A DNA stretch of 22,579 nt, from assembly GCA_013812065.1 (NCBI GenBank), contig JACCUC010000145.1:1-22579 (forward strand), read 5' to 3'. Below the pieces are notes generated by a model that saw nothing but the letters and a program-made list of their open reading frames with translations, was not told the DNA's origin and searched no databases. A program made the translations under genes and the position numbers. Numbering within the stretch: position 1 is the stretch's first letter; the number at the start of each line of letters is the position of its first letter. Shown piece after piece: positions 1-7,104 of the stretch. This DNA comes from Thermoleophilaceae bacterium (GTDB lineage Bacteria > Actinomycetota > Thermoleophilia > Solirubrobacterales > Thermoleophilaceae).

Positions 1-25
1 CCTCCGGGCCCGAGCGGCCCGGAGG
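1..25. terminator. GC-rich hairpin, possible terminator
   Basis: A perfect 10-bp inverted repeat (CCTCCGGGCC at 1-10, GGCCCGGAGG at 16-25) with a 5-nt loop sits at the left edge. No T-run follows on either strand, so it is not a classical intrinsic terminator. It lies 58 bp downstream of the acetyltransferase stop on the minus strand and could end that transcript, or one entering from the left. Confidence 0.4.
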
Positions 26-83
26 CGGGCCGATAGCCGACGACACTCCGGCGTGGAACGCCGTCAGGAGCAGTGGATTCAGC

Positions 84-548
84 TCAGGCCTCCGGCCGCC
101 CCGCGGCGGGTCCGAAGGGCTCACGGCCGGGCTGGCGGAGGTTGAGGTAGCGGTCGGGCTGGGCGAGCGGCGCGAACCCGTACCGTGAGTACAGGCCGTG
201 GGCGTCGGCAGTGGCGAGCAGCACGTTGCGCGCCCCGCGGATCTCGGGGTGGTCGAGCACCGCCTCGACGAGCAGGCGGCCGAGGCCGCGCCGGCGGTGC
301 GAGCCCACCACGAACACGTCGGCGATCCAGGCGAAGGTGACGCCGTCGGTAACCGCCCGAGCGAACCCCACCTGAGCGCCGTTCTCGTACAGCCCGAACG
401 GGATCGACCCGTCGATCGCGCGCTCGACGGTCTCGCGGGCGATCCCGGGAGCCCAGTAGGACTCGCGGCAGAGGAAGGCGTGGACGAGGTCGCGGTCGAG
501 GCGGGCGGGATCGCTCGACACCTCGATGGCGTCGGTGGACTGCGTCAT
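84..548 (-). CDS. GNAT family N-acetyltransferase
   Basis: A 154-residue single-domain protein of the GCN5-related N-acetyltransferase family, which moves an acetyl group from acetyl-CoA to an amine. The acetyl-CoA pyrophosphate loop is visible as HRRRGLGRLLVEAV (residues 84-97), followed by the family's C-terminal segment LATADAHGLYSRYGFAPL (about 111-128). The length is typical of the family. An in-frame start at 617 is possible but would run into the hflX promoter. I prefer ATG 548 because TACCTT (560-555) ends 6 nt before it, which fits a leaderless start. The substrate cannot be told from sequence. It is divergent from hflX and has no visible operon partner in the window. Confidence 0.85.
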   Translation of the reverse strand: MTQSTDAIEVSSDPARLDRDLVHAFLCRESYWAPGIARETVERAIDGSIPFGLYENGAQVGFARAVTDGVTFAWIADVFVVGSHRRRGLGRLLVEAVLDHPEIRGARNVLLATADAHGLYSRYGFAPLAQPDRYLNLRQPGREPFGPAAGRPEA

Positions 549-554
549 CGGCTC

Positions 555-560
555 AAGGTA
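555..560 (-). promoter_or_regulatory. Predicted -10 box for the GNAT gene
   Basis: On the minus strand TACCTT, then GAGCCG, then the ATG at 548. The 6-nt gap puts the expected transcription start at or next to the start codon. No clear -35 was seen. Confidence 0.5.
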
Positions 561-635
561 GCCCTCGCACCGGCGTCGTGTCGGGGCTCGGACCCGGTAG
601 GCCGCATCGACTCTCATCGCCGCCGCGACTCGTCC

Positions 636-641
636 TACACT
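636..641 (+). promoter_or_regulatory. Predicted -10 box for hflX
   Basis: TACACT ends 8 nt before ATG 650. The gap GGTGGGAG is purine-rich and could also act as a weak ribosome-binding site if transcription starts early, but the spacing suggests a leaderless or near-leaderless message. Confidence 0.5.
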
Positions 642-649
642 GGTGGGAG

Positions 650-1987
650 ATGGACAGCGACCGCCACGCCCGCCGCGACGGAAGCCGCTACGGCGAGGGC
701 ATACGCAACCCGCTCGCGCGTCAGCGCGCCCTGCTGATCGCCGCCGGGCCCGACGAGCCCGACCTCTCAGAGCTGCGCGAGCTTCTGCGCACCGCGCGAG
801 TCGCGGCGGCCGGCGAGCTCACCCAGCGCCGCCCCCGTCCCGACCCCGACCGCTACCTCGGCCGGGGCAAGCTCGTCGAGCTCACAGAGGCGATCCGGGA
901 GTCGGGCGCCAATCTGATCGCCTGCGACGACGAGCTGCTCCCGCGCCAGGAGCGCAACCTCGAGGCCGAGACGGGCGTAGCGGTGATCGACCGTACCGCG
1001 ATCATTCTCGACATCTTCGCCGATCACGCCGGCTCGGCGGAGGGCAAGCTCCAGGTCGAGCTCGCCCAGCTCGAGTACAACCTCGCGCGCATGCGAGGAC
1101 TGTGGACCCACCTCGAGCGCTTGGGCGCGGGGCGGATGGACGGCGGGATCGGCACGCGCGGACCGGGGGAGACCCAGATCGAGACCGACCGCCGGCTCGC
1201 CCGCGACCGCATCTCCGCGCTACGGCGCGAGCTCGAGCACACGCGCTCGACCCGAGCGGTCATGCGCAAGGAGCGCGAGCGCGCGCACATCCCGACGGTG
1301 GCGCTCGCCGGCTACACCAACGCCGGCAAGTCGACGCTCCTCAACGCGCTCACCGGCGCCGAGGCGGGCGTGCGCGACCGGCTCTTCCACACCCTCGACC
1401 CGACCACGCGCTCCTTCGAGATCTCCGGTCGGCGCTATCTGCTCACCGACACCGTCGGCTTCATCCGCAAGCTGCCCCACCAGCTCGTCGAGGCCTTCGG
1501 CGCGACCCTCGAGGAGACCCTGCGCGCCGATCTGATCGTGCACGTGGTCGACGCCTCGGTTCCCCACGAGGAGATGGAGGAGATGATCGTCGCCGTCGAG
1601 GAGGTCCTGGGAGGGATCGGGGCGGGCGAGCGACCCCAGCTTCTGGCCTTCAACAAGGTGGACCTGCTCGATCCCGAGCGCCGGCGGGAGCTCGAGTTCC
1701 GCCATCCGCGGGCGACCCGGGTGTCGGCCGCCACGGGCGAGGGGCTCGACGAGCTGCGCGAGGCCATCGAGGCTCAGTTCCTGCGCACACTGCGGCCTCT
1801 CGACCTGCTGGTCCCCTACCGCGAGGGCGGGCGGCTGGCCGAGCTCCACGACGTCGCGGGCCAGCTCGACCGCGAGGACACCCCGGAGGGAGCGAGGGTG
1901 CGCGCGCGCGTGCCGGCCGGGGTCGCTGCGCGCTTCGAGCGCTTCGCGGTCGACGGCGGCGCCTCCAACGGCGTCGCCCCCGAGTGA
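650..1987 (+). CDS. hflX: GTPase HflX
   Basis: A 445-residue HflX-type GTPase of the Obg-HflX superfamily, which in other bacteria binds the 50S subunit and splits or rescues stalled ribosomes. The N-terminal HflX domain carries YLGRGK (69-74), followed by the long helical region and the signature GGIGTRGPGETQIETDRR (165-182). The G domain has G1 GYTNAGKST (221-229), G3 DTVG (267-270) and G4 NKVD (335-338). Length is normal and all motifs are intact. An in-frame start at 578 would add 24 residues that look like untranslated leader; ATG 650 is chosen from the promoter hexamer and conserved N-terminus. The stop overlaps the GTG of dut, so the two are probably co-translated. Confidence 0.95.
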   Translation: MDSDRHARRDGSRYGEGIRNPLARQRALLIAAGPDEPDLSELRELLRTARVAAAGELTQRRPRPDPDRYLGRGKLVELTEAIRESGANLIACDDELLPRQERNLEAETGVAVIDRTAIILDIFADHAGSAEGKLQVELAQLEYNLARMRGLWTHLERLGAGRMDGGIGTRGPGETQIETDRRLARDRISALRRELEHTRSTRAVMRKERERAHIPTVALAGYTNAGKSTLLNALTGAEAGVRDRLFHTLDPTTRSFEISGRRYLLTDTVGFIRKLPHQLVEAFGATLEETLRADLIVHVVDASVPHEEMEEMIVAVEEVLGGIGAGERPQLLAFNKVDLLDPERRRELEFRHPRATRVSAATGEGLDELREAIEAQFLRTLRPLDLLVPYREGGRLAELHDVAGQLDREDTPEGARVRARVPAGVAARFERFAVDGGASNGVAPE

Positions 1988-2415
1988 TCCTCCAGTACAC
2001 GCGGCTCCACCATGATGCGCGCCCACCGGCGCCGGCCCACCACGGCGACGCGGGCTACGACCTCCACGCCGCCGAGTCGGCGACGATCGCAGCGGGGGAG
2101 CGCACCAGCGTCGGCACAGGGCTCGCGCTCGCGGTCCCGGAGGGACTGGCCGGACTCGTGGTGCCGCGCTCGGGCCTGGCGCTGCGCCACGGGATCGCGC
2201 TCGTCAACTCCCCCGGCCTGATCGACCCCGGCTACCGCGGGGAGCTTCGCGTGCTGCTGCTGAACACAGACCGCCGGGAGCGCTTCGAGGTGGCCGTCGG
2301 CGACCGGATCGCCCAGCTCGTTCTTGTGGCCTTCTCGGCGCCGGAGTTGCGGGAGCTGCCCTCGCTCGAGCGGACGGTGCGGGGGATCGGGGGCTTTGGG
2401 TCGACGGGGCGGTAG
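1984..2415 (+). CDS. dut: dUTP diphosphatase (dUTPase)
   Basis: A 143-residue trimeric-type dUTPase that hydrolyses dUTP to dUMP and PPi, keeping uracil out of DNA and supplying dUMP for dTMP synthesis. All five family motifs are present: GDAGYDLHA (21-29), PRSG (61-64), GLIDPGYRGELRVLLLN (78-94), GDRIAQLV (106-113) and the C-terminal RGIGGFGSTG (133-142) that closes over the substrate. The start is GTG 1984, which overlaps the hflX stop as GTGA, so translation is coupled to hflX. A much longer open frame extends upstream to 643 but is an arginine-rich shadow of hflX. The gene converges with gatD, with 26 bp between the stops and no terminator hairpin seen there. Confidence 0.95.
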   Translation: MILQYTRLHHDARPPAPAHHGDAGYDLHAAESATIAAGERTSVGTGLALAVPEGLAGLVVPRSGLALRHGIALVNSPGLIDPGYRGELRVLLLNTDRRERFEVAVGDRIAQLVLVAFSAPELRELPSLERTVRGIGGFGSTGR

Positions 2416-2441
2416 CCGTGACCGTCCGCAACGAAGAAGGC

Positions 2442-3164
2442 TCACACCCCCGCCGCCCTTCGCGCGCTGTGGTGTGCTGCCTCCTCGAGCTCGTCGTCGA
2501 GCGGCTCGAGCTCGATCCCGAGCGCGAGCTCCACGAGCCGGTCCGCCAGCCATACGTTCTTGGGCAGCAGCGGCCCGTGCAGGTAGGTGCCGATGACGTT
2601 GCCGCGGCGCACGCCCTCGCCCCCGTCACGACCGTTGTTCCCGTGGCCGGAGAGGACCCGCCCGAGCGGGCGCTCGCCGGGGTCGAGGTAGGTCCGCCCC
2701 CCGTGGTTCTCGAACCCCGCGACGATTCGCTCACCCCCGCCTAGGTCGGACTCGATGGCACAGTTGCCGATCAGGCGCGATCCAGGCTCGCGCACCGTTT
2801 CGAGACCCACGAGGCCGACGCCGGGGATGGTTCGCTCCCCGAGCTGATAGGAGCGCCCCAGCAGCTGGTATCCGCCGCACACCGCGAGAATCGCCGTGTC
2901 CCGGTCTGCGGCGGCGTGGAGGGCGTCGCGCTTGGTCGCCGCCATGTCCTCGGCTACGGCGATCTGGTCGCGATCCTGGCCGCCTCCCATGTAGAAGAGG
3001 TCGTGGGCGCTCGAGTCGAGCTCGTCGCCCAGCGAGCTGCCGCGAAGCTCGAAGCCGAGGCCGCGCCAGGCGCAGCGTGCCCGCAACACCTGAATGTTGC
3101 CCCGGTCGGCGTAGATGTTCATCAGGTCGGGATAGAGCGCGCAGACGCGCAGCGTGGGGGTCAC
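2442..3164 (-). CDS. gatD: Lipid II isoglutaminyl synthase, glutamine amidotransferase subunit GatD
   Basis: A 240-residue class I glutamine amidotransferase-like protein of the CobB/CobQ type. It matches GatD, which releases ammonia from glutamine so that its partner MurT can amidate the D-Glu of lipid II. Visible marks are the nucleophile region AVCGGYQLLG (Cys96), the segment GHGNNG (173-178), and TYLHGPLLPKN (193-203) with the catalytic His196. The N-terminus reads LYPDLMNIYADRGNI, as expected for this family. Length is close to known GatD proteins. The GTG start at 3164 overlaps the methyltransferase stop as GTGA. The usual neighbour murT is not in this window; a SAM methyltransferase sits in its place. 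Confidence 0.92.
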   Translation of the reverse strand: MTPTLRVCALYPDLMNIYADRGNIQVLRARCAWRGLGFELRGSSLGDELDSSAHDLFYMGGGQDRDQIAVAEDMAATKRDALHAAADRDTAILAVCGGYQLLGRSYQLGERTIPGVGLVGLETVREPGSRLIGNCAIESDLGGGERIVAGFENHGGRTYLDPGERPLGRVLSGHGNNGRDGGEGVRRGNVIGTYLHGPLLPKNVWLADRLVELALGIELEPLDDELEEAAHHSARRAAGV

Positions 3165-3958
3165 GCCCGCCGCGGCGCCTCGAGCATGAGCACGGTCGAG
3201 CCCACATAGGCCCCCGTCTCCGGGACCGAGCGATCGGGAAGGCGCCGAAAGCCGTGGGCGACCGCGCTCGCCGCCAGCTCTGCGGCCGGGAAGACCGACA
3301 GGCGGACGGTCGTTGCCGACTCGACGGTCTCGCCGCCGGGGGAGACCGCGCGGCGCAAACGGTCGATGGCCACGGTCCGATCTCCGCGGGCGGCGTCCTC
3401 CTCGCGCAGAGCGACCGGAGTGCTCGCGAGCACCCAGCCGTCGCGACCGCCCGTGTCGGGGAGAGGTGGGAGCGAGTCGGCGGCCGGGAGGCCGGCGAGA
3501 GGATCGGCGAGGGCCGGCGCAAAGAGGCCTCCCGGCTCGAGATGGTCGAGCACCCGCAAGAGCATGGCGTCGCGCCCGCGAGCGCCTTCGAGTAGCTGGA
3601 CGACCTGCATCGGCGCGAGCACGAGCGCGAAGCGACGATCGAGGGCGAAGCTGCGCGCGTCGGCGCAGACGCCCTCGACGCACAGGCCGCGCGCACGGGC
3701 GCGCTCGGCCAACGCGGCGACGAGAACCGGGTCAGCGTCGAGCGCCGTCACCTCGTGCCCGCAGGCGGCGAGGTCGAGCGCGACCCGCCCGGTACCCGCG
3801 CCGAGCTCGAGGAGTGGGCCGGGGCGCGCGGCGGCGAGCTCGCGCCACAGCGGGAGGTCGGCCTCGTAGGCACCGCACTCGACGTCGTGCCAGGCCACGG
3901 CCTCGTCGAACGGCGGGGCGGAGACACTTAGGCGTGCTCGCGATCGCGCGGCTCTCAT
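3161..3958 (-). CDS. Class I SAM-dependent methyltransferase
   Basis: A 265-residue protein with a Rossmann-type methyltransferase fold. Motif I is LLELGAGTGRVALDLA (49-64), and acidic residues at the end of strand 2 (LDAD, 73-76) would bind the SAM ribose. The C-terminal half (about 130-265) is a substrate domain I cannot assign, so the target (small molecule, lipid or protein) is unknown. It lies 43 bp downstream of the lipid kinase and overlaps gatD by 4 bp, so these three are probably one message. An in-frame GTG at 3967 is an alternative start. Neither start has a convincing Shine-Dalgarno or -10 box, which supports read-through from the kinase gene. Confidence 0.85.
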   Translation of the reverse strand: MRAARSRARLSVSAPPFDEAVAWHDVECGAYEADLPLWRELAAARPGPLLELGAGTGRVALDLAACGHEVTALDADPVLVAALAERARARGLCVEGVCADARSFALDRRFALVLAPMQVVQLLEGARGRDAMLLRVLDHLEPGGLFAPALADPLAGLPAADSLPPLPDTGGRDGWVLASTPVALREEDAARGDRTVAIDRLRRAVSPGGETVESATTVRLSVFPAAELAASAVAHGFRRLPDRSVPETGAYVGSTVLMLEAPRRA

Positions 3959-4001
3959 GCAACGCACCGCGGCGCGTGCGCGGCCGGCTCGGGCGTGACC
4001 C

Positions 4002-4895
4002 TCACCGAGCCGGTCCCGCGACCGGGGCCACGATCCGGATCTGGCGCTCGCCCACGCGCACGGTCACCGGCAGCTCGCCGATCGGCTCGCCGTCGGCGTA
4101 CACCGTGAACGGGCGGTCGGCGCGGACCTCGATGACCTGGCCGGTCGAGAACTCCGCGCGCGGATCCCCGACATGGGTACCGCGGAACACGCGCGGGAGC
4201 ATGGCCAGCCAGCGCAGCCGCGAGTGCTCGTGCACCATCAGGACGTCGAGGCGGCGATCGTCGAGCACGGCGTGGGGAACGAGCATCATGCCGCCGCCGT
4301 AGGCCTTCGAGTTCGCGACGGCGACCGTGTACCCGGAAAAGACGTGTAGCTCCCCGTCGACGGTGACCTCGAAACGGGCGTGTCGCCAGCCCCCGAGCGC
4401 CCGCAACGCGGCGTACAGATAGACCGCGTTCCCGCGCAGCCGCGACTCGTTGGCGATGCGGTTGGCGTCCGAGTCGAAGCCGAGGCTCGCGATGCCGAGG
4501 AACGGAACGCCGTCGACCTCGCCGACGTCGACCGGGCGCGCCTCTCCGTCGAGCGCGAGCCGGGCCGCGGCCGCGGGGTCGGTGGGGATCCCGAGCACGC
4601 GCGCCAGGTCGTTGCCGCGCCCCGCCGGGACGATGGCGAGCGTGGTGTCGGTCTCGCGCAGGACACCCGCGAGCAAGCCGACGTGGCCGTCGCCGCCGAC
4701 GGCCACTACGGTCTCCTCTCCGCCACCGGCCACCTCGCGGGCCAGCTCCATCGCGTGGCGCGCGCTCGGCGTAGTAAGCGCGCGAAACCGCGCCCCGCGA
4801 CGCCCGAGCTCGGCGCTGGCCGCGTCCAGGGCTCGCCGTCCCTGCCCGCCGCCCGCGACGGGGTTGGCGATCAGAGCGAGTGAGCGGTCGGGCAC
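4002..4895 (-). CDS. Diacylglycerol kinase-like lipid kinase (YegS/DgkB family)
   Basis: A 297-residue protein of the diacylglycerol/sphingosine kinase-like family, which phosphorylates lipid alcohols with ATP at the membrane face. It shows the nucleotide-binding GGDG (67-70), PAGRGNDLAR (90-99) in place of the usual PLGTGNDFAR, LGFDSDAN (138-145), and a C-terminal YADGEP (266-271) with the acidic residue that the family conserves. Oddly, the usual GGDGTxxE block reads GGDGHVGLLA, so both the Thr and the following Glu are replaced. The fold is clear, but this active-site change makes the substrate uncertain. The start is GTG 4895, chosen because TAGACT ends 8 nt upstream of it. Confidence 0.88.
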   Translation of the reverse strand: MPDRSLALIANPVAGGGQGRRALDAASAELGRRGARFRALTTPSARHAMELAREVAGGGEETVVAVGGDGHVGLLAGVLRETDTTLAIVPAGRGNDLARVLGIPTDPAAAARLALDGEARPVDVGEVDGVPFLGIASLGFDSDANRIANESRLRGNAVYLYAALRALGGWRHARFEVTVDGELHVFSGYTVAVANSKAYGGGMMLVPHAVLDDRRLDVLMVHEHSRLRWLAMLPRVFRGTHVGDPRAEFSTGQVIEVRADRPFTVYADGEPIGELPVTVRVGERQIRIVAPVAGPAR

Positions 4896-4903
4896 CGCGC
4901 GGG

Positions 4904-4909
4904 AGTCTA
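4904..4909 (-). promoter_or_regulatory. Predicted -10 box for the lipid kinase gene
   Basis: On the minus strand TAGACT runs from 4909 to 4904, then 8 nt, then GTG 4895. The first three bases of the hexamer are also the TAG stop codon of the upstream small-protein gene (4909-4907). Confidence 0.5.
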
Positions 4910-5203
4910 AGTGGTCCCCGACGGCGCGCTCCAGCCCCGCGCAGCGATCGCGGCCGCCACCTCCTCCGGGCGGTCGGTGACCACGTAGGCATCGACGATC
5001 GCACCATCGGTGTTGATCGTGATCGACAGCCCGGACTCGGTGCGACGGACCTTCGAGATCGCCGCCACCGGGCGTCCCGAGCCCATGCGGGGCTTGACGC
5101 GTCCGGTGGCGACGCGATGGACGCCGTCGAGGGCGGCCAGGCCGTCGAGCAGGCGGCGATAGCCCTTCGAGGAGGAGTGCTTATGGTGGGTCTTGCGCGC
5201 CAT
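4907..5203 (-). CDS. Small DUF2103-like protein, possibly metal-binding
   Basis: A 98-residue basic protein. The N-terminus is histidine-rich (ARKTHHKHSSSKGYRRLL, 2-19), followed by a compact alpha/beta-looking body with VRRTESGLSITIN (52-64) and VVTDRPEEVAAAIAARGW (74-91). It resembles DUF2103, described in databases as predicted metal-binding proteins; this is from memory and only moderately sure. Two ATGs are in frame; 5203 is preferred because GGAGG lies 5 nt upstream of it, while the ATG at 5215 is part of that ribosome-binding region. It is the first gene of a minus-strand run toward gatD, and its stop codon overlaps the promoter of the next gene. Confidence 0.75.
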   Translation of the reverse strand: MARKTHHKHSSSKGYRRLLDGLAALDGVHRVATGRVKPRMGSGRPVAAISKVRRTESGLSITINTDGAIVDAYVVTDRPEEVAAAIAARGWSAPSGTT

Positions 5204-5254
5204 GTCGCCCTCCATGGTGGCGGCCAAGCGGCGCGTACCCCCCGACGGCGGGGA

Positions 5255-5260
5255 TACGCT
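5255..5260 (+). promoter_or_regulatory. Predicted -10 box for the anchored unknown protein
   Basis: TACGCT ends 7 nt before GTG 5268, so the transcript is expected to begin at the start codon. Confidence 0.55.
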
Positions 5261-5267
5261 GGCTTTC

Positions 5268-6245
5268 GTGGAGCCGAGCGACCGGCGCGAACGGCGCGAC
5301 CAAACGAGGCGCCGAACCGAGCGCCAGCGCCGAACCGTGCTCACCGCGGCCGGCGCCGGGGCGCTCATGCTCGCGATCGTGCTCGGTCTCGCCGCGCTCT
5401 CCGGGGGAGGGGAGCAGGGCGGCCGGGAGACAAGGGAGGCGGCGCCGCCCCCGCCCGAGCTCCCCCGAGGAGGGCGGAGCATCTTCCCCGAGTCCCGCGT
5501 GGTCGGCTTCTACGGCTCACCTGAGGACGAGGAGCTCGGCGCGCTCGGCATCGGCTCGCCGGCGTCGGTCGCCCGCAAGCTCGAGCGCCAGTCGCGGCCC
5601 TACGCGGAGGGGCCCGGGGCCCGGCCGACGCTCCCGGCCTTCGAGCTGATCGCCGTCATCGCCAACGCGAGCGCCGGCGACGACGGAAAGTACCGCACGC
5701 GTCTCGAGCCGAAGACGATCCGCCGCTACCTCGCCGCCGCTCGCCGGGCCCGGGCGCTGCTCCTGCTCGACATCCAGCCCGGCCGCGCCGACTTTCCCGA
5801 GGAGATGGCGGTCCTCGAGCCGTTCCTCGCCCAGCCCAACGTGAGCCTCGCCCTCGACCCGGAGTGGCACATGGGGGACGGAGAGGTGCCGGGCGAGGCA
5901 ATCGGCTCGATGACAGCCGACGAGGTCAACGCGGTCTCCGCTCGCCTATCGGAGATCGTACGCCGCGGGCGGCTCCCCGAGAAGATGCTTGTCGTTCACC
6001 AGTTCACGAGGGATATGGTCGAGAACCGCGAGCGCCTGCGCCGCTACCCCGGCGTCGAGCTCGTACTCAACGTCGACGGCTTCGGCGACCGCACGCTCAA
6101 GGTCGACAAGTACAACGAGTTCGTGAGCGGCCGCGACCCGGCTCGCCACGGCTTCAAGCTCTTCTATCGCGAGGACACGAACCTCATGGAGCCGCGTGAC
6201 GTGCTCGCCTTACGGCCCCAGCCCGAGTTCGTGGTCTACGAGTAG
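5268..6245 (+). CDS. Membrane-anchored extracytoplasmic protein of unknown function
   Basis: A 325-residue protein I cannot assign to a named family. Residues 1-22 are strongly basic, 24-44 form one hydrophobic segment (a signal anchor without a lipobox cysteine), 50-70 are a Pro/Gly/Glu linker, and 77-325 form an outside domain. That domain alternates short hydrophobic strands (FELIAVIANA 125-134, ALLLLDIQPG 163-172, VSLALDPEWHM 192-202, KMLVVHQFT 239-247, VELVLNVDGFG 263-273, FVVYE 321-325) with helices, and several strands end in acidic residues (D168, D197, E199, D270). This suggests a TIM-like barrel, perhaps glycosidase-related, but that is inference only. The start is GTG 5268, from the -10 spacing. 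Its 3' end overlaps the convergent HAD gene by 10 bp. Confidence 0.8.
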   Translation: MEPSDRRERRDQTRRRTERQRRTVLTAAGAGALMLAIVLGLAALSGGGEQGGRETREAAPPPPELPRGGRSIFPESRVVGFYGSPEDEELGALGIGSPASVARKLERQSRPYAEGPGARPTLPAFELIAVIANASAGDDGKYRTRLEPKTIRRYLAAARRARALLLLDIQPGRADFPEEMAVLEPFLAQPNVSLALDPEWHMGDGEVPGEAIGSMTADEVNAVSARLSEIVRRGRLPEKMLVVHQFTRDMVENRERLRRYPGVELVLNVDGFGDRTLKVDKYNEFVSGRDPARHGFKLFYREDTNLMEPRDVLALRPQPEFVVYE

Positions 6246-7048
6246 GGGGCGCCGCCGAGGACGAGCTCGGCCAGGCTGTCGGCGACGTACAGCGGCCGCG
6301 GCTCGCCGGCCTCCTCGGCCTCCTCGGCCGTGGTGCCTCCGGTGAGGACGAGCGCGGCGTCGACGCCGGCCTTGGCCGCGGCGGCCACATCGGCGTCGAT
6401 GCTGTCGCCGACGGCAAGCGTGCGTCCTTCACCGAGGCGGTCGAGCGCCGTGGCGAAGAGCTCGGGCTCGGGCTTGCCGACGATCGTCGCGGTGACACCC
6501 GAGGCGTACTCCACGGCGGCCAGCAGCGCGCCCGTGCCCGGCACGAGGCCGTCGGCGCTGGGGTAGGTGGGATCGCGGCTCGTGGCCACGAGGTCGCCGC
6601 CGCGTCGGAGCGCGAGCGTGGCGATCCGCAGGTCGTCGAGGCCCAGATGGTCGGTGCCGGCCACGACGACGACCTGGGCGCCCGCGGCGAGGTCGGTGCC
6701 GTTGAGCACGCGCAGGCCGGCGTCGGCGACGTGACGGCGCATGGACTCGGTCCCGATGACGAACGCCGTGCTTCCCGACCGGGTCTCGTGCAGCAGGCGC
6801 TGGGTCGCCCCGCCCACGGTGACCACGTCGTCGACCGAGGCCCGCACCCCGAGCGACCACAGCTTGGCCACGTAGTCCTCGGTAGCCCGGCGGGGGTCGT
6901 TGGTGACAAAGACGATGCGCTTCCCCGCCCCCCGCAGGGCACCGATCGCCTGCGCCGCTCCGGCGGTGGCCTCGTCGCCGACCCAGACGCAGCCGTCGAG
7001 ATCGAGGACGAAGTGGTCGTATGGCTCGACGCGCTCGGACAGGACCAC
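6236..7048 (-). CDS. HAD-IIA family phosphatase (NagD-like)
   Basis: A 270-residue haloacid dehalogenase superfamily hydrolase of subfamily IIA, which includes NagD and 4-nitrophenylphosphatase-like enzymes acting on small phosphorylated metabolites. Motif I is DLDGCVW with nucleophile Asp16 and Asp18; motif II is VTND (Thr49); motif III is GKPEPE (Lys192); motif IV is VGDSIDAD (Asp215, Asp218). The C2-type cap lies between motifs II and III. All catalytic residues are present and length is normal. The natural substrate cannot be told. Start GTG 7048 follows TACCAT by 8 nt. It is divergent from the thioredoxin gene, and its last 10 bp overlap the end of the gene on the other strand. Confidence 0.92.
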   Translation of the reverse strand: MVLSERVEPYDHFVLDLDGCVWVGDEATAGAAQAIGALRGAGKRIVFVTNDPRRATEDYVAKLWSLGVRASVDDVVTVGGATQRLLHETRSGSTAFVIGTESMRRHVADAGLRVLNGTDLAAGAQVVVVAGTDHLGLDDLRIATLALRRGGDLVATSRDPTYPSADGLVPGTGALLAAVEYASGVTATIVGKPEPELFATALDRLGEGRTLAVGDSIDADVAAAAKAGVDAALVLTGGTTAEEAEEAGEPRPLYVADSLAELVLGGAPYS

Positions 7049-7056
7049 GGCCGGTG

Positions 7057-7062
7057 ATGGTA
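7057..7062 (-). promoter_or_regulatory. Predicted -10 box for the HAD phosphatase gene
   Basis: On the minus strand TACCAT, then CACCGGCC (8 nt), then GTG 7048. It lies back to back with the thioredoxin promoter in a 56-bp divergent intergenic region. Confidence 0.5.
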
Positions 7063-7090
7063 TGGGTACGGCAACCCGCGGCGCAGCGAA

Positions 7091-7096
7091 TATGCT
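7091..7096 (+). promoter_or_regulatory. Predicted -10 box for the thioredoxin/TPR gene
   Basis: TATGCT ends 8 nt before ATG 7105 (gap TTGCCGGC). There is no Shine-Dalgarno in the gap, consistent with a leaderless start. Confidence 0.55.
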
Positions 7097-7104
7097 TTGC
7101 CGGC

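Noticed and set aside
643..1983. Long arginine/proline-rich open frame continuing into dut
   Set aside because: It is a second frame of hflX kept open by high GC; only the part from GTG 1984 codes for dUTPase motifs.
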